64,000 bases of DNA from Sipunculus nudus (taxonomy: Eukaryota; Annelida; Sipuncula; Golfingiida; Sipunculidae). Position numbers and translations under genes: made by a program. The notes beneath the pieces were generated by a model. The model saw nothing but the letters and a program-made list of their open reading frames with translations, did no database searches and was not told the origin of the DNA. Below are positions 11,171 to 23,040 of this stretch, piece after piece. Within the stretch, counting starts at the first letter, position 1, and every line of letters starts with the position of its first letter. The stretch is from contig CM049317.1 in the NCBI GenBank assembly GCA_026874595.1, forward strand, positions 45,038,401-45,102,400. The letters run 5' to 3'.

Positions 11171-12387
11171 ATGTTTAGACTTGCAACAGGTCGAGGAATA
11201 ATTTTTTTCTTATTTTTTATCATCCATGGAGCAGGGGAAAAGATGTAAAGGTAGTGCAGAAGTTTCTACTTGTATACATTTACCAGTTCCAAAGCGTAAA
11301 ACTATTTTGCTTAAACAAACCTGACATGTAAAAAAAATCAGAGATAGTTTTATAGAAAGTGAAGAACAATTCCAGGTGTCATGCAGTCATCAGTGCCTGC
11401 ATTGTCCAAAAGATAAGGTTGATATACTGCTGTAGAAACAGTATGTTAGCCAGAAAAGAGAAACTAACACCATTTTTTCATGCAGCCAGTCTTACCATTA
11501 AGTGCCATAACATGGCCATAGGATTAATTTTATCATCTTTATTTACAAGGTGGAAAATAAATTAAATTACAATAATGGACCAAGACCTGTTGTTAAATGC
11601 AAAGCTTTTTTGGATGGGACAAGATGTTTTAAATCCTGTCAAAACTTAGTGCACACATTCTAAATGACTTTGGATAGTGGAGTCATGAGAATATCTTTAT
11701 TGGTTATTGTATTCAAAAATTAAATTCACTATTAAGGTAAAGGTCTTTTACCATTTCCAGCTTCATTTTATTTTCAAAAAACTTTGATGGTAAGTTGCCC
11801 ATGCTTGTTAAATATTACAGTATTCAGTTTCATAAACAGAATGAGAATACCATAATGGTTTTTCTGCAGGGTACTGTATTTCATAAGTTGGCCAGTTCAT
11901 AAGTCATAAGCATTGCCAGAAACTAAATAAATTGAATATCAAATAGGCTTACACATACAATATATTTGAAATTTAATATAACATGCAATATATTAGTATT
12001 TCTAACAATGGTTAAAATTCTGTTAAGTAGTCAGTGCTCAAAATACAGACATGTCAACTCTGTCACATGATACAGCTGACTGAGACAGAGTTGACAATTG
12101 CTTGATTTTTTAAAATATTTTTTAAAATAATCATGTTAAAAAACAGTAATTGAAGATTTTAAACAAAAAACATGTTTTTCATGAACATTATAAGAGTTTA
12201 CCCATTTATCAATTATTTCTGCGTAAGAATAAGCTGTGTGTTGTTGACATGTTAATTTGTACTCTGTAGAATGAATTGAGGGCTCTCATCTTATACTTAA
12301 AACATGTAATGTATAAAACAGTGTTACATGGATAAAGTATGTCCATGCAAAATTTTATATTTGACTTTGTACATAAAGTAGTATGTA
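11171..12387. other. No gene; strong hairpin at 12052-12096
   Basis: AT-rich. The one structure is a perfect 13-bp inverted repeat, TGTCAACTCTGTC (12052-12064) and GACAGAGTTGACA (12084-12096), around a 19-nt loop. Open stretches at 10943-11248 and 11359-11565 have no support. Confidence 0.5.
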
Positions 12388-12590
12388 CAGTGAAACTCCT
12401 ACTTGCAGACAACTCAGTAAGGTGGACAACTCACTTATGTGGACACAAAATCTCAGTCCCTTCAATTTTGCCTCTATATCATGGTTAAAGTAAACTCAGA
12501 AAAGGGGACAACTCACTATCCCAGACAACGGACAAACTTTCCCGTATCGCCAGCAAATCCAGTATATATTACGACCCTCTGAAGCGGACA
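12388..12590 (+). mobile_element. Remnant with pogo-like end
   Basis: TA followed by CAGTGAAACTCCTACTTG, then repeated phrases of the type GTGGACAACTCA. A related fragment starts near 22856 (CAGTGAAACTCCTTCCTG). Only one end is recognisable in each. The pattern of repeated GGACAACTC boxes after a CAGT-GAA-CTCC end is typical of pogo-group terminal regions (from memory). Confidence 0.4.
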
Positions 12591-13542
12591 GACCGCAAGT
12601 TCTATTTTTATTTTCATATTTGCTGGGAGATGGCGCTCTGAGGTCATGACCTCGTACGACCTGTTCTGGTCAGAGTGACAGCCCGGGTAAAAGTGTAATT
12701 TGGTGAACAATTCGAATGTTGTACCAGATATACAGTATTCAAATTGTTGTTTATTTCTATAAATGTGTTGATAACACAATCATTATTAAAATAAGATTGG
12801 AAGGTCAAATGCTTCAACCAACCAGAGAATCTTAACATATTATTCTGTACTTGATTTTAGCTAATTAAAGTTATGAATGAATTCTTGATTTAGTCTTGCA
12901 AATGACCTGATATCCTATTCCTAACTCCTGGCTCTGGGGAAACGATATTTGTCTGACTGTGTATATTGAGACAGGCCTGCACAAGCATTAATCCATTCTT
13001 TATTGGCATATTTTGGATAAATAGAGATATTATGCAAAGGTATTCAACTATATGTATTGATGTTAAACATTTAACTAGATGCTGGTGAGTGAATGAATCG
13101 AGAGACCAAATAAATAGGCAACTGTCCATTTTACTGTGGAATGACCAACATGTAGTCCTTTAAAATAATCTCATCTGAAACCCAGAACCTCTGTGCAGAT
13201 AAAGAAAGTGAAGATTTCTGCTTGCAGTACCATATTTTCTACATGTTCCTTGCAGTCAGCCCCTGCCATAACTCAACCCCATTGTTTAGTCTAGGCCTCC
13301 TTAGTGTGCTGTCTGGCCTCCAGGCTAAAACTATTAGTATCTGTGTGTCCTTGTAGGGAACCCACAAAACATAACATCACATGCACTTTCTTTCCAATGT
13401 TTTTTTTATCATGTATTAGTCACCAAATTTCAAGGACATTTCAAGGACTTCTTGAGAACAATTTAAAGGCCCCTCTCTACATGATTTTCTTATGCTTCTC
13501 TCAATTCTGACTTTCTCATAGATATACAAACTCTGGGTCATA
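12591..13542. other. No gene seen
   Basis: AT-rich DNA. The open stretches at 12516-12838 (minus), 12890-13129 (minus) and 13304-13510 (plus) show no domain, repeat or splice evidence. Confidence 0.45.
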
Positions 13543-13755
13543 ACTAGTATACACCTGAAATATTCACAAAGCAAACACACCAGTATTAAAGGAACATGTA
13601 GAATTAACTAGTATACACCTTAGAAAGATATTCATGAAGCAAACACATAGGTCTGTGATAAAGGAACACATAGTAATTGACTGGAATACACCTTGTGTAT
13701 TCATGAAGCAAAACACCTGTGGTAAAGGAACACCTGAATTAACTGGTAGACACTT
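13543..13755 (+). repeat. Short tandem repeat, about 60-72 bp period
   Basis: Three to four diverged units share TAGTATACACCT, ATTCATGAAGCAAACAC and AAAGGAACA in that order. Unit starts lie near 13543, 13605, 13677 and 13738. The element around it is not recognised. Confidence 0.6.
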
Positions 13756-14107
13756 TGTATGAACAATGACAAAAGGAGGATATTTTACATACATGTCCAG
13801 CTTTAATTCAACCTCTGTTTGAAAGTGAATGCAAACCTTTTGACTCCAGATAATTATGAAAAATATAATGTATATGACATAATGAACGCTCCCCCCCCCC
13901 CCTTCCCCCCAGAATTTTTTGGGGCTGTCCTTGTGAAAATTAAATTATTGAGCCATTCTCACCCAAAAAGCTATGGTGGCCACAGTTACTTTGCCCCATT
14001 TGCTTTATGGCGTGCAATAATGTCAGGGTATCCCAAGCCCATAAATATTGGCTAGCAAATGGAAATTTCCCCTAAATTAGGACCTAAAAGTTTCCCCAGT
14101 CCTTAAA
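13756..14107. other. No gene; C-run near 13891
   Basis: Spacer with a homopolymeric C tract of about a dozen bases near 13891-13902. No gene is recognisable. Confidence 0.45.
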
Positions 14108-16024
14108 CAAGGGACCTATGGGTCACTATGCTCAGCTGACGTTAACCTTGAAGGTAAAAATTTAAATAATATCAAATGGAGATAAAGTGTAAGAGGAAGA
14201 GGTAATAAAGGCCATGGTTTGTTTATATGATTGGTTTGTATTGATGAGCAAGAAATTGTTGCAAATTATATTTTGTGACCTGACCATGTGTTTCCTAATG
14301 TTGAAACTGAAGCATGTGAGCAGTTTGTGAACAAATGATCTGTACAATTACCATGATCATTAGTTGGCTTTTCGATTAACTGTTGACATTTCAGTAGTTT
14401 ACACATTTGTTCAATCAAATCTTTTTTTTGTATAATATAAATTATTAAATATGTTTTTTTATGAAATGTATACAGTTGAAATATAACTAATTAACAACAT
14501 AAAACATGGCAAACAAAGCCTGATCTCAAATTCTGCTGATGCAGGAAAATAATGAAAAAATGTTTGTAACAAATCCTCATTTTTTTATCACATCAATTTT
14601 TTTTAAATTTAAGTTTATATTTCTATACATTTTCAATATAACATATATATCTGAATATAAAAGTTGATTCATAATTCTCAATTGCATCATCATAAATCTC
14701 AATCTTGTCAGATAACACCACATCATGCATACAAATGTTTATTTATTTTTTACCACAAAAATATATCTTTTAAATCTGCAAAACAATAAATGTCTAAAAA
14801 AATACTTGATTTAGATTTCACAATATTGAATTGTGTCTTTATTTATCCATAATGTGCTTCATATTTTATCATAATTTAAGCATACTGATGGGTACCATTA
14901 TGATCGGTAAAATCATTTAAAAGACAAATGATTTCTTTAAAAATGTTACATTACACAACATTGCATCTTCTGGATTACACCTTGAATTACTTTTTTAAGG
15001 AAAGTTTTTGCATATCAGGGTGGAAACAGCATTACAATTAAGGAGATACAGTGAAAACAATAACAATACTGCATAACATTTGGTGGGTTGGGTTTGCGGG
15101 GGGGGGGGGGGGGGGGGGGGGATTGGGGTGGTGATATCAGAATAACTGTACACCTGTCACAGCAGGGGATCTCCCCCAGTGACTGTAACAAATCAGAAAC
15201 CCTGGCATAGCTGACTTCCAGTGACCTGGAGTGGGATCCTGCATCTGTAATCTGTAATCAAAGCAAATGACTACAATAGAGCCTCAAGAAAAAAATCAAT
15301 AACTAGCTTAATTTTCAAGCTTTTACTTCCAAATTTCAGATTTAAACAAATTAAATATTTATGTTTACATGCTGTGAAAATTAAATCAATGGTACTTACA
15401 GGAAAAAAACGTGCCATGGTCAAAGTTGGGCAAAATTTAAGGTACTGATTTAATTTTTATGCTAATTACTTAAAAAATTTACAAAATTCAGATCTAATTT
15501 TGGGTAAACAATTGAATCTTAATTAAACATAGTTATATACTTGGGAAAATAGACTCTAGTTTCAAAATTTTTCATGTTAAGTGAGTAAATATTTTTCCTG
15601 ATTTTTTACAAAGTCCATTATGTTTGGGCCCATAACTTAAAGAATTTATACTTAACAGACTTAATTTCTGGCATGTACATAGGAACTATATAGATGAATA
15701 TTTATGGTTAATATGAGGAAAAACAGATGAGTGGTTTTGAAATTAGGCAGTCCTGAAGTGTGAAAATAGGATTTAAATAAAAAATTGAGGTTTTTCCTGA
15801 ATTTCTCAAAGGAACGAAGTCGCAAAGACCCAGTTTTTGGCTTGGTAGGAGATCTTGGGGACATCTAACATTATGCTGAATTTCGGATTCCTAGGTCTTA
15901 CGGTTTCAAAACGTGCCACATCAACGGACGGACGGACGGACGGACGGACGGACGGACGGACAGACGGACGGACGACGGACAATGGACCACGACTATAGCT
16001 CAGATGACTTATAGTCAGCTGAGC
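14108..16024 (+). repeat. Family A element, medium complete copy (1917 bp)
   Basis: The 5' end is CAAGGGACCTATGGGTCAC then GCTCAGCTGAC. It is followed by a block beginning GTTAACCTTGAAGG that is shared with the copy at 29852 and with the older copy at 29404. A 24-base G run lies at 15098-15121. One core unit with TGCCATGGTCAAAGTTGGG (about 15410) and a 68-codon minus-strand open stretch (15661-15864) precede the ACGG tract and the 3' hairpin. This subtype replaces the left half of the long subtype with unrelated sequence but keeps both ends and the last core unit. Confidence 0.85.
15098..15121 (+). repeat. G homopolymer (24 bases) inside family A
   Basis: An uninterrupted G run. The equivalent position in the 29852 copy has 28 G (30854-30881), while the older copy near 34075 has a mixed G-rich stretch, so the tract expands and contracts between copies. 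Reading through it gives spurious proline-rich ORFs. Confidence 0.9.
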
Positions 16025-17029
16025 TAAAAAAGGTCATATCTTAACCTAGAACAGAACCACATTTATAAAATAGAATGGTCCATACCAAATATACCATTAA
16101 TATTGAAGCTTTCCTTCCAATATTTATCTAAACTATCTGTAACTTTGAAGGGAATTTCATTGTTCTCACAAACTTATCAGTGTTCTGACCCGCTGCGTTT
16201 ATATTGAGGTAACTGTGTCGTAAAGGTCCCACCAGTTCAATAACTTTTGCCGAGTGTTATGTAAAAATATGACAGTTTGTCCAGCTTTAACTGAAAGAAG
16301 TGTATTGTTATAAAAAGTACCCGAGTTTGAAACCTGTAACATAAACTTTTGTTTGACACATGGAAACCATGTTAGCTTTTCAGCAAATAACAGCAGACGT
16401 CAAACAGCCTAGTTCCTCAGAAATGTTGGGATATGAATTGTCTCTTGGTCCTTTCGTTTGACTGTGTCAACAGAGCTCTTCTCTGGGTAACTCTTCCAGT
16501 TACCGAACCTCACATTGAGCCAATGGGAATCACTGGATAACACTCAAGTCATCAGGTCAATGGTTGTTAAGTCTTTATGTACGGCACCCCCTGGATATAA
16601 CATGGTGCATTTACACTTCGGAAATGAAAGAAACCCTAGGAAAATACAATGTGCCATCTCACATCAACAGATCGTCAGTGAATATCAGTTTACACATTGT
16701 GCCCTCACTGAAAAAAAATATATACACTCAACATGTCGGCGGAAAATCTTTCTCATCTTAAAATGTGATCAATGAAATTAATCTCACTGTGTATGTCCTT
16801 TAAGTTAAACTTTTGAAAGTTTAAGAATTCCTGATCGGAGTCTCTGCACTAAACACGTGGGCAGGTTTTATTTGCAACTGTCAACAATCTGAATGCTTTA
16901 AATAGAAGCGGGCCTCTGTGTGTCAAGTATGATGAGGTCCAAAAATTACTTGATCATTTTGTCTTTAAATCTACATACACATATTAAATTCATGGAATAA
17001 ACTGAATGCACATGGAAAAAACTCTCTTC
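16025..17029. other. No gene seen
   Basis: Unique-looking DNA. The two overlapping plus-strand open stretches at 16515-16775 and 16564-16761 lack any recognisable domain. Confidence 0.45.
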
Positions 17030-17665
17030 TATTTTTTTGCACCCGCCACCAGTTATGTGTATGATAAAGAGGTATGTGAGATCTATACACATGCAAACTT
17101 CAGGTTGATAGGTCTTACCAGTCCTTTGATATTAGCATGGATGTCTGCAGCGTAAAGTTAAATGTAGGTGGCAACACCTGTCATAAAATCAATAAAGCTA
17201 TCCAGGATGTGTACACAGACAAAATTTCAAGTGGATAAGTCAAGCCACTGCAGAGAAATAAGTGATTTTAACCCAAGGCAGACGAACAGATGGATGCTGT
17301 GCAAAAAAGGGTTGCAGGTGGCACCAACAGTTTTTTTTATGATATAAAGCTATCCTAAGCTACACTCAACGTGCAAAATTTCAGCCTGATTGGTCAAATG
17401 AGTCTGAAGATATTTCGATTAATATGTGAAAATAGACCCAGAGATGGACGCACAGCAGAGAGGAAAGGTCAGAGGTCAATGCAAAATGGTTAGGCACCAT
17501 TTCACATGACATAATAATGGAGTCAAGTTTTGGAAAATCGCCCCAGATGTCTCAGAGGTGTTCTCTGAAAACAAAGGGGGTAGCAGCGGTGGAGACAGTG
17601 GCGGTGGAAACTGGTCAAAATATTGTTCACACAAAACTGTGTTTTGGCAGATAGAATAAAATAGG
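17030..17665 (+). repeat. Degraded family B element
   Basis: Diverged family B core units are recognisable by GTATGATAAAGAG, GATCTATACACATGCAAA, GGATGTCTGCAGCGTAAA and GGTGGCAACACCTGTCATAA. The end resembles the family B 3' hairpin with decay (AAAACTGTGTTTTGGCAGATAG). The GGTGGCGCCACC palindrome is mutated in every unit here, so this is an old copy. Confidence 0.6.
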
Positions 17666-18352
17666 AGGACGGCTTGTTTATGTTATTTTGCATCTGTTTC
17701 TGGGATTTTCAATCCTGTGATAATAGGTAGATGGCATCAGCTTTGATCAAAATGTGTCTGCTTGTTTATACTAACAGTAGAAGTATTTGGTATTCAAGTA
17801 CCATTCTTATGTGAAATGTTGGCATTAAAATGATGAATCACTAGACACTAAATATATTGTTTGGATTAGTTATTATTTAATTCTTTGGTTACAGTGTAAA
17901 CTTCACACAATCATCATCAGGGCTCTTTTGCTTCCTTGGATCACAGCCAACATGCTGGATGTCAATCAGAAGTGTCAATATCAGGGGATCATAAGACCTG
18001 ACACAACTGGAACATATTCGACCCAGCAGGGGGGCGCTTTTTGGGGTTTGAAAAATAATTGTTAAAAATAAATTTTGAGAGCCCCTGGGCGCTCATTACA
18101 TCATTTACGGTATTTAGAAACAATACACAAAATCAACATATTAAATTAAACAAATCTAACTTTGGTTAAATGCATCTGACTCACCAGTTGACTACAGGAC
18201 CTAAGTTGTCATGTCATTCTTCATTATCAGTTCAGTACATCATGATGTCACACAACACACTCCTGACGTGGTAGTGACCAACCTGAAATAAACAAAACAT
18301 ATGTTTAATATACAGACAGACAAACCAGATAGCATGTAGTACAGCTCATGCC
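17666..18352. other. No gene; possible MITE end near 18060-18115
   Basis: Mostly unassigned. A GGGGCGCTTTTTGGGG ... CCCCTGGGCGCTCATTACA arrangement at about 18028-18105 looks like a decayed small TIR element, but boundaries and target duplication cannot be fixed. Confidence 0.3.
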
Positions 18353-18553
18353 TCCACCGAGGCAAAACAAAGACCCAGTTTTCAGCTTGGTAGGAGATCT
18401 TGGGGACATCCAACATTACGCCGAATTTTAGATTCATTGGACTTATGGTTTCAAAACGTGCCACATCTACGGATGGACGGACAGACAGACAGCTAGACTG
18501 AAGATGGACAATGGACCACGACTATAGCTCAGAAGACTTATAGTCAGCTGAGC
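18353..18553 (+). repeat. Family A 3' end fragment
   Basis: The segment enters family A at the phrase AAGACCCAGTTTTCAGC and runs through CTTGGTAGGAGATCTTGG, TTCAAAACGTGCCACATC, a short ACGG-like tract and the 3' hairpin (final GAGC ends at 18553). The 5' part is absent. Confidence 0.75.
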
Positions 18554-18651
18554 AAAGAATATTTCACCACAATGGATGTTAGTGAATTTTAGCAAGGGAC
18601 CAGTGCAGCTTGCCCTCTATTCTTTGCTAGTATTTGTGTTTCTGTGCAAGT

Positions 18652-18892
18652 GGTTAACCCCCTGCATCAAAACTTTTTATTTTGATTTTTATTTTCAAAG
18701 AAGATATATAATACAATTTATGTAGTGCTTTTACCTGTTCAGCAAAACAAATTGTTATTTTCATGCTTTTCCCTGATCATATGACATTTATATTGAAACA
18801 TACAAAAAAAAGGTTAAAAATAAAATACCGCCCGCCTGCACTGATTACAGGAAAAAAGTGCCTGAGAACCATACCTTTAATTTTTTTTGGCC
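18652..18892 (-). mobile_element. Harbinger-like MITE, truncated copy
   Basis: In reverse orientation this matches the element at 29838-32100. It shares the TIR piece GTGCCTGAGAACCATACC (18858-18875), a T-rich run ending GGCC, and interior blocks CATGCTTTTCCCTGATCAT and TTTATTTTGATTTTTATTTT. The other terminus is missing at about 18652. Confidence 0.65.
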
Positions 18893-20248
18893 TGACAGTA
18901 AATGTTTCCTCTTTTAGTCCCCAGATCCTGGGTCATTTGGTATGAACCTTTCCATGCATATGCCTAAATAATTCAAGTACTCAAATAGTCTCAAGAAAAA
19001 TGTTTGGAAAATACAGGTACAGTGATCAGCAGCAAGTTTCAGTCTTTTAGTTTATTTTCAAGCTCCAACTATTTGAGGTATAGGCAATATTATGTTTAGT
19101 TTACAGAAACAACACACTAGAACAGACTTTGATTATAAAAGTAATGGATTTTTATAGGTTACCATGGGTGATTACTAAGAATGTCATTAAGTGTCTTATA
19201 TAAAGGTTTCATGTGCTATGTAGTCTGATTTTGCAATTATATAAGTACTGTAAGTACCAATAGGAATGTACTTTTACATCAGAAAAAAATTCCTGACATT
19301 TCCTGACAATTCTTTAAAATTTCATGACTGTACAATTACCGGTACTTTAATTTCACAAAACAAATTTCAAGACGCTTTCATGACCTTAAATGATATGTGA
19401 ACAGAAAGTGTGGCAGGGAGGCAGAATTGACCAATTTCTTTACCGACTACCTGGCCTGTGAACACTGGATCTGATCACTATATATCCATGTCTGATACCT
19501 GTTTTCCAGATTATATAAAAGCTAACTGAGAGGAAAACCAGTCCACACAGAATACCTGGTACAGCCCTGGACTGTAAGAGGGACTCGGTCTATAATGGAG
19601 GACTCCTCAATTTAATATGTTATCTGTCCCCCACAAACATCTCAAATGATAAGAGATCCCCCAAATCCCACGCACAGAAGGTTTTTGAACGTGTGGGAGT
19701 TATAATCAATAAATACCAACCATTGACATTTAAGGCCTGGTCTCCCCTACAGCACTCAGGTCTACAGTTACTATAATATGAATCCTTCAAGCAGCAGACA
19801 ATTCGTGGTTCCTGTATGACCCATTCATTATACCTGTTGTTTGTTAACCTCCCACTATCAATTGATGAGAAAGGGCTTCCTTTTTACTGTACATAAAAAT
19901 TTCCTCCAGTGTGAACAATCTGAAAACTGAGTGATTCATGAGGTAAAATACTGACAGACATTCACACAAACTTCAGTGTACAATGTACGTCAGCTAGTCT
20001 CTTCACACATAGACCGGCAGTATCCTCAAAAACAGACTGACACCTTCCCCCTTTTTCAGTTTTCTAACATCTAAAATAATCTAAAAATTATTTTTAGCAT
20101 TTCAAATTCCTCTCCTGTTTGTCCTTTGTTCACCAAAGGATTACCCAGTGAACGGCTAATTCTGGTAGCACAATCTCAATACATGTAATGATGTATGTTC
20201 TACCTTTCAAATATTTGTCCTACCATAGTTCAACCAGGACTGTCCATA
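18893..20248. other. No gene seen
   Basis: AT-rich DNA with no recognisable coding, RNA or repeat feature. Confidence 0.45.
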
Positions 20249-22843
20249 TATATGTTATGCCCCAAACATGAAACTGCCCATTTTATGAAATCAAATATGA
20301 AACCACTTTGCCCATTTCATGAAATGGGCATAATCACTAAATTCTGCTTGCCCATTTCATGAAACTAGCAACTTAACAATCAGTTATTTATTTCTCAGTT
20401 CTGTGTGTATCAAGGAGCATTTGAAGGAATCCTCATGACAAATTAAATGTGTAAATGCCATTTGGGAGACCCTTACCTATTTTGATGGAGCTGTACTTGA
20501 TAAAGTGAAGAACAAGGCCTACAGGCCTAATGTGAACCTGTACATTGGGAAATACACCAGGTATAATGCTTGACTTACAGTCAGCTGAGCTTAAAATGAT
20601 TGTAGCTGGCACCACCAGTCTTGTATACAACAAAGCTATCAGAGATATATACATATGCCCAAGTTCAGACGGATATATCAAACCCCTCCTGAGAAATAAG
20701 CAGGGACACACACTGTGCAAAAATTATTGTAGGTGGCACCACCAGTCTTGTATAAGACAAAGCTATTCAATAGGTATAAATATGCCCAATTTAAGGATGA
20801 TATATCAAATTCCTCTATAGAAATAAGCAGGCACAAAAGTCACACACTGTGCAGAAGTCATTGTAGATAGTGACACCTGCCTTGTGAACGAGAAACCCAT
20901 CAAAGACACATAGACAGGTCAAAATATCAGGCCAATACCTCAAACTTACCTTAAGTCTGATGCATGGGGCTGACCATGCTTAGGTGAGAAAGGCAGTTGC
21001 CCAGAGTGAACTGTGATAAATTTGCTGGCTCAGGCTACTGCACTGAGTGAACTCATGACCTGCACTTGGCTAGACTGGGTGAACTTTTGACCTGTACCTG
21101 GCTGCACTGAGTGAACTCTTGACCTGTTGCCTAATCTGATACAGTTGGCAGTCTGCCAAAGCTATAAATAGGTTGGCCTCACATGCAGCCCTGAGAGGCA
21201 TGACACCCATTAGGTGATCACATGGTGCCCATGAGGTGTTCACATGTCACCCATGAGGAGATCACATGCCTTGTGCTTGGCTGCACTGACTGAACTCTTG
21301 ACCTATATCTGGCTGCACTGAATGAACTCTTGATCTATTGCCAAATCTGAAACGGTAGTTTCTTAACCAATTTAAATATACAGACACAATCTTAGCCTGT
21401 TGGCAAATCTGTTTACACATACTGAAAGACTTTGGCTAAAATGCATTTTTTCAAGCTGACATATTCATAAACTTTTTATCAAAATATCTAGAATAATAAA
21501 AGATGCAGTTCTTTCATAAATAAGCTGAATCCCACAACATTTGATATGTGACAGATTATTGCATAAAATCTGGGGATGGTAGTTCCTGCTATTCTGAGAA
21601 ATTATGGGTTAATGTGCAGATGACCAATGATACCGGTACAAAAAAAGGTCAATGCAGGTGGCACCACCAATACCTGAATTTTATATATGGCTCATGTGAC
21701 CAACACTGGCAGAAAATTTGGTGATGATAGCTCCGGCCGTTTCTGAGATTTGCTGGAAAATAAAGCAAAATGGCTAAGTTAAGCTTCCCATAACTCAGCC
21801 AAAAATCACTGAACCAAAACCATTTGAACAAACTTGAATTATCAACATCTAAGGAAAATTAATGTGTGAGATTTAAGAATTCGGCCCAGTGGTTTTTGAG
21901 AAGAAGATCTTTGTAGCAACTGAGCTAAAATGGGCTGTTATGGCATATGACTAAATTCAGCTTCCCATAACTCAGCCAAAAGTCACTGAACTGAAACCAT
22001 TTGAACAAACTTCAGAAAGCACTACCCTAGGATCATTTCTGTGCGATATTAAACAATTTGGCCATTTTGTTTCAGAGAAGAAGTTTTTTGTAGCTGCCAG
22101 TATGATACAGGCACTGATGACCCCCGTACAAAAAAGGCCGATGCAGGTGGCGCCACCAATACCTCAATTTCAGATATGACTCATGTGACCAACATTGGCA
22201 TAAAATTTGGTGATGATAGCTCAAGCCATTTCTGAGATTGTAATTTTAGTATGCTTTTTTGGACAGATGACTAAGTTCAACTTCCTGTAACTTGGCCAAA
22301 AATCACCAAACTTAAACCATTCGAACAAACTTGAGAGAGATTGTTCCAGGAATCATTTCTTTAAAATATTGGACAATTTGGCTGAACAGATTAGTAGAAG
22401 AAGATTTTTTAAGCTTTTTTGCTTTTTCCCTATAAAATCTAAGAAAATGCAGTCAGCCAAAAAATAAGCAAAATCCGATAGTTTTTTAGATGACTAATTT
22501 TGTGCATAAAATTTTGTGATGCTAATTCTTGCCATTTTGAAGATAGTGTGGGTTAACGTACAGATGATGGACGACGCCACACCATAGCATAAGCTCACAG
22601 GTTTGCTAAAAATGAAGTGTAGTGAATTTTTCAAATTTTTTCTTATCATTTCACACAAAATAGGGTTTTGTTTGTGAACATGTTTGCCTGTGCTAGGATG
22701 CCTAATTTAATATCAGAATGTGTGATCAGAATCCACCAGAGATTTTTCAGTTTTCTTGCCCATTTCATGAAATGGGTAGGCAGAATCTAGTGATTTTGAC
22801 CATGAAATGAGCAATTTTACATTTTTGGTGTAACATATATACT
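20249..22843. mobile_element. TIR element split by a family C insertion
   Basis: The left arm (20249-20372) and right arm (22757-22843) are inverted copies: both run inward as ATGTTA, then GCCCATTT, then AATCACTA, ATTCTGC and CCCATTTCATGAA. Each arm contains a palindrome on CCCATTTCATGAAATGGG (20310-20329 is a perfect 20-mer; 22759-22776). Flanks are TATATA on both sides, so a TA target duplication is plausible. The arms are about 2.4 kb apart only because the family C element at 20514-22609 lies between them; without it the element is about 500 bp. Confidence 0.5.
20514..22609 (+). repeat. Family C element, best-preserved copy
   Basis: The 5' end AAGGCCTACAGGCC forms a GGCCT/AGGCC hairpin and is followed by GAACCTGT. 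The 3' end reads AAGCTCACAGGTTTGCTAA. Core palindromes GGTGGCACCACC (20732-20743, 21657-21668) and GGTGGCGCCACC (22146-22157) are present, as are the 32-bp repeat and three AACTCAGCCAAAA units. A foreign 22-base family A 3' end (TTACAGTCAGCTGAGC) is embedded at about 20572-20590. The copy lies inside the TIR element at 20249-22843. Confidence 0.65.
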
Positions 22844-22855
22844 AATAATATGCAG

Positions 22856-23040
22856 TGAAACTCCTTCCTGTGGATAACTCAGTAAGACAGACTCACTCAG
22901 GTAGACACCATATATCTGAGTCACCTTAAATTTAAATATTTTTTTATGTTTATTGCGAAAGTGGATAACTCAATATCCTGGATAATGGTAAAACTTTCTG
23001 GTCCTGTCAGCTGTTCAAAGCTACAATACAATGTTAAATC
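22856..23040 (+). mobile_element. Remnant with pogo-like end
   Basis: CAGTGAAACTCCTTCCTG followed by GTGGATAACTCAGTAAG and repeated GGATAACTCAATATCC phrases, related to 12388-12590. No second terminus is found. Confidence 0.35.
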
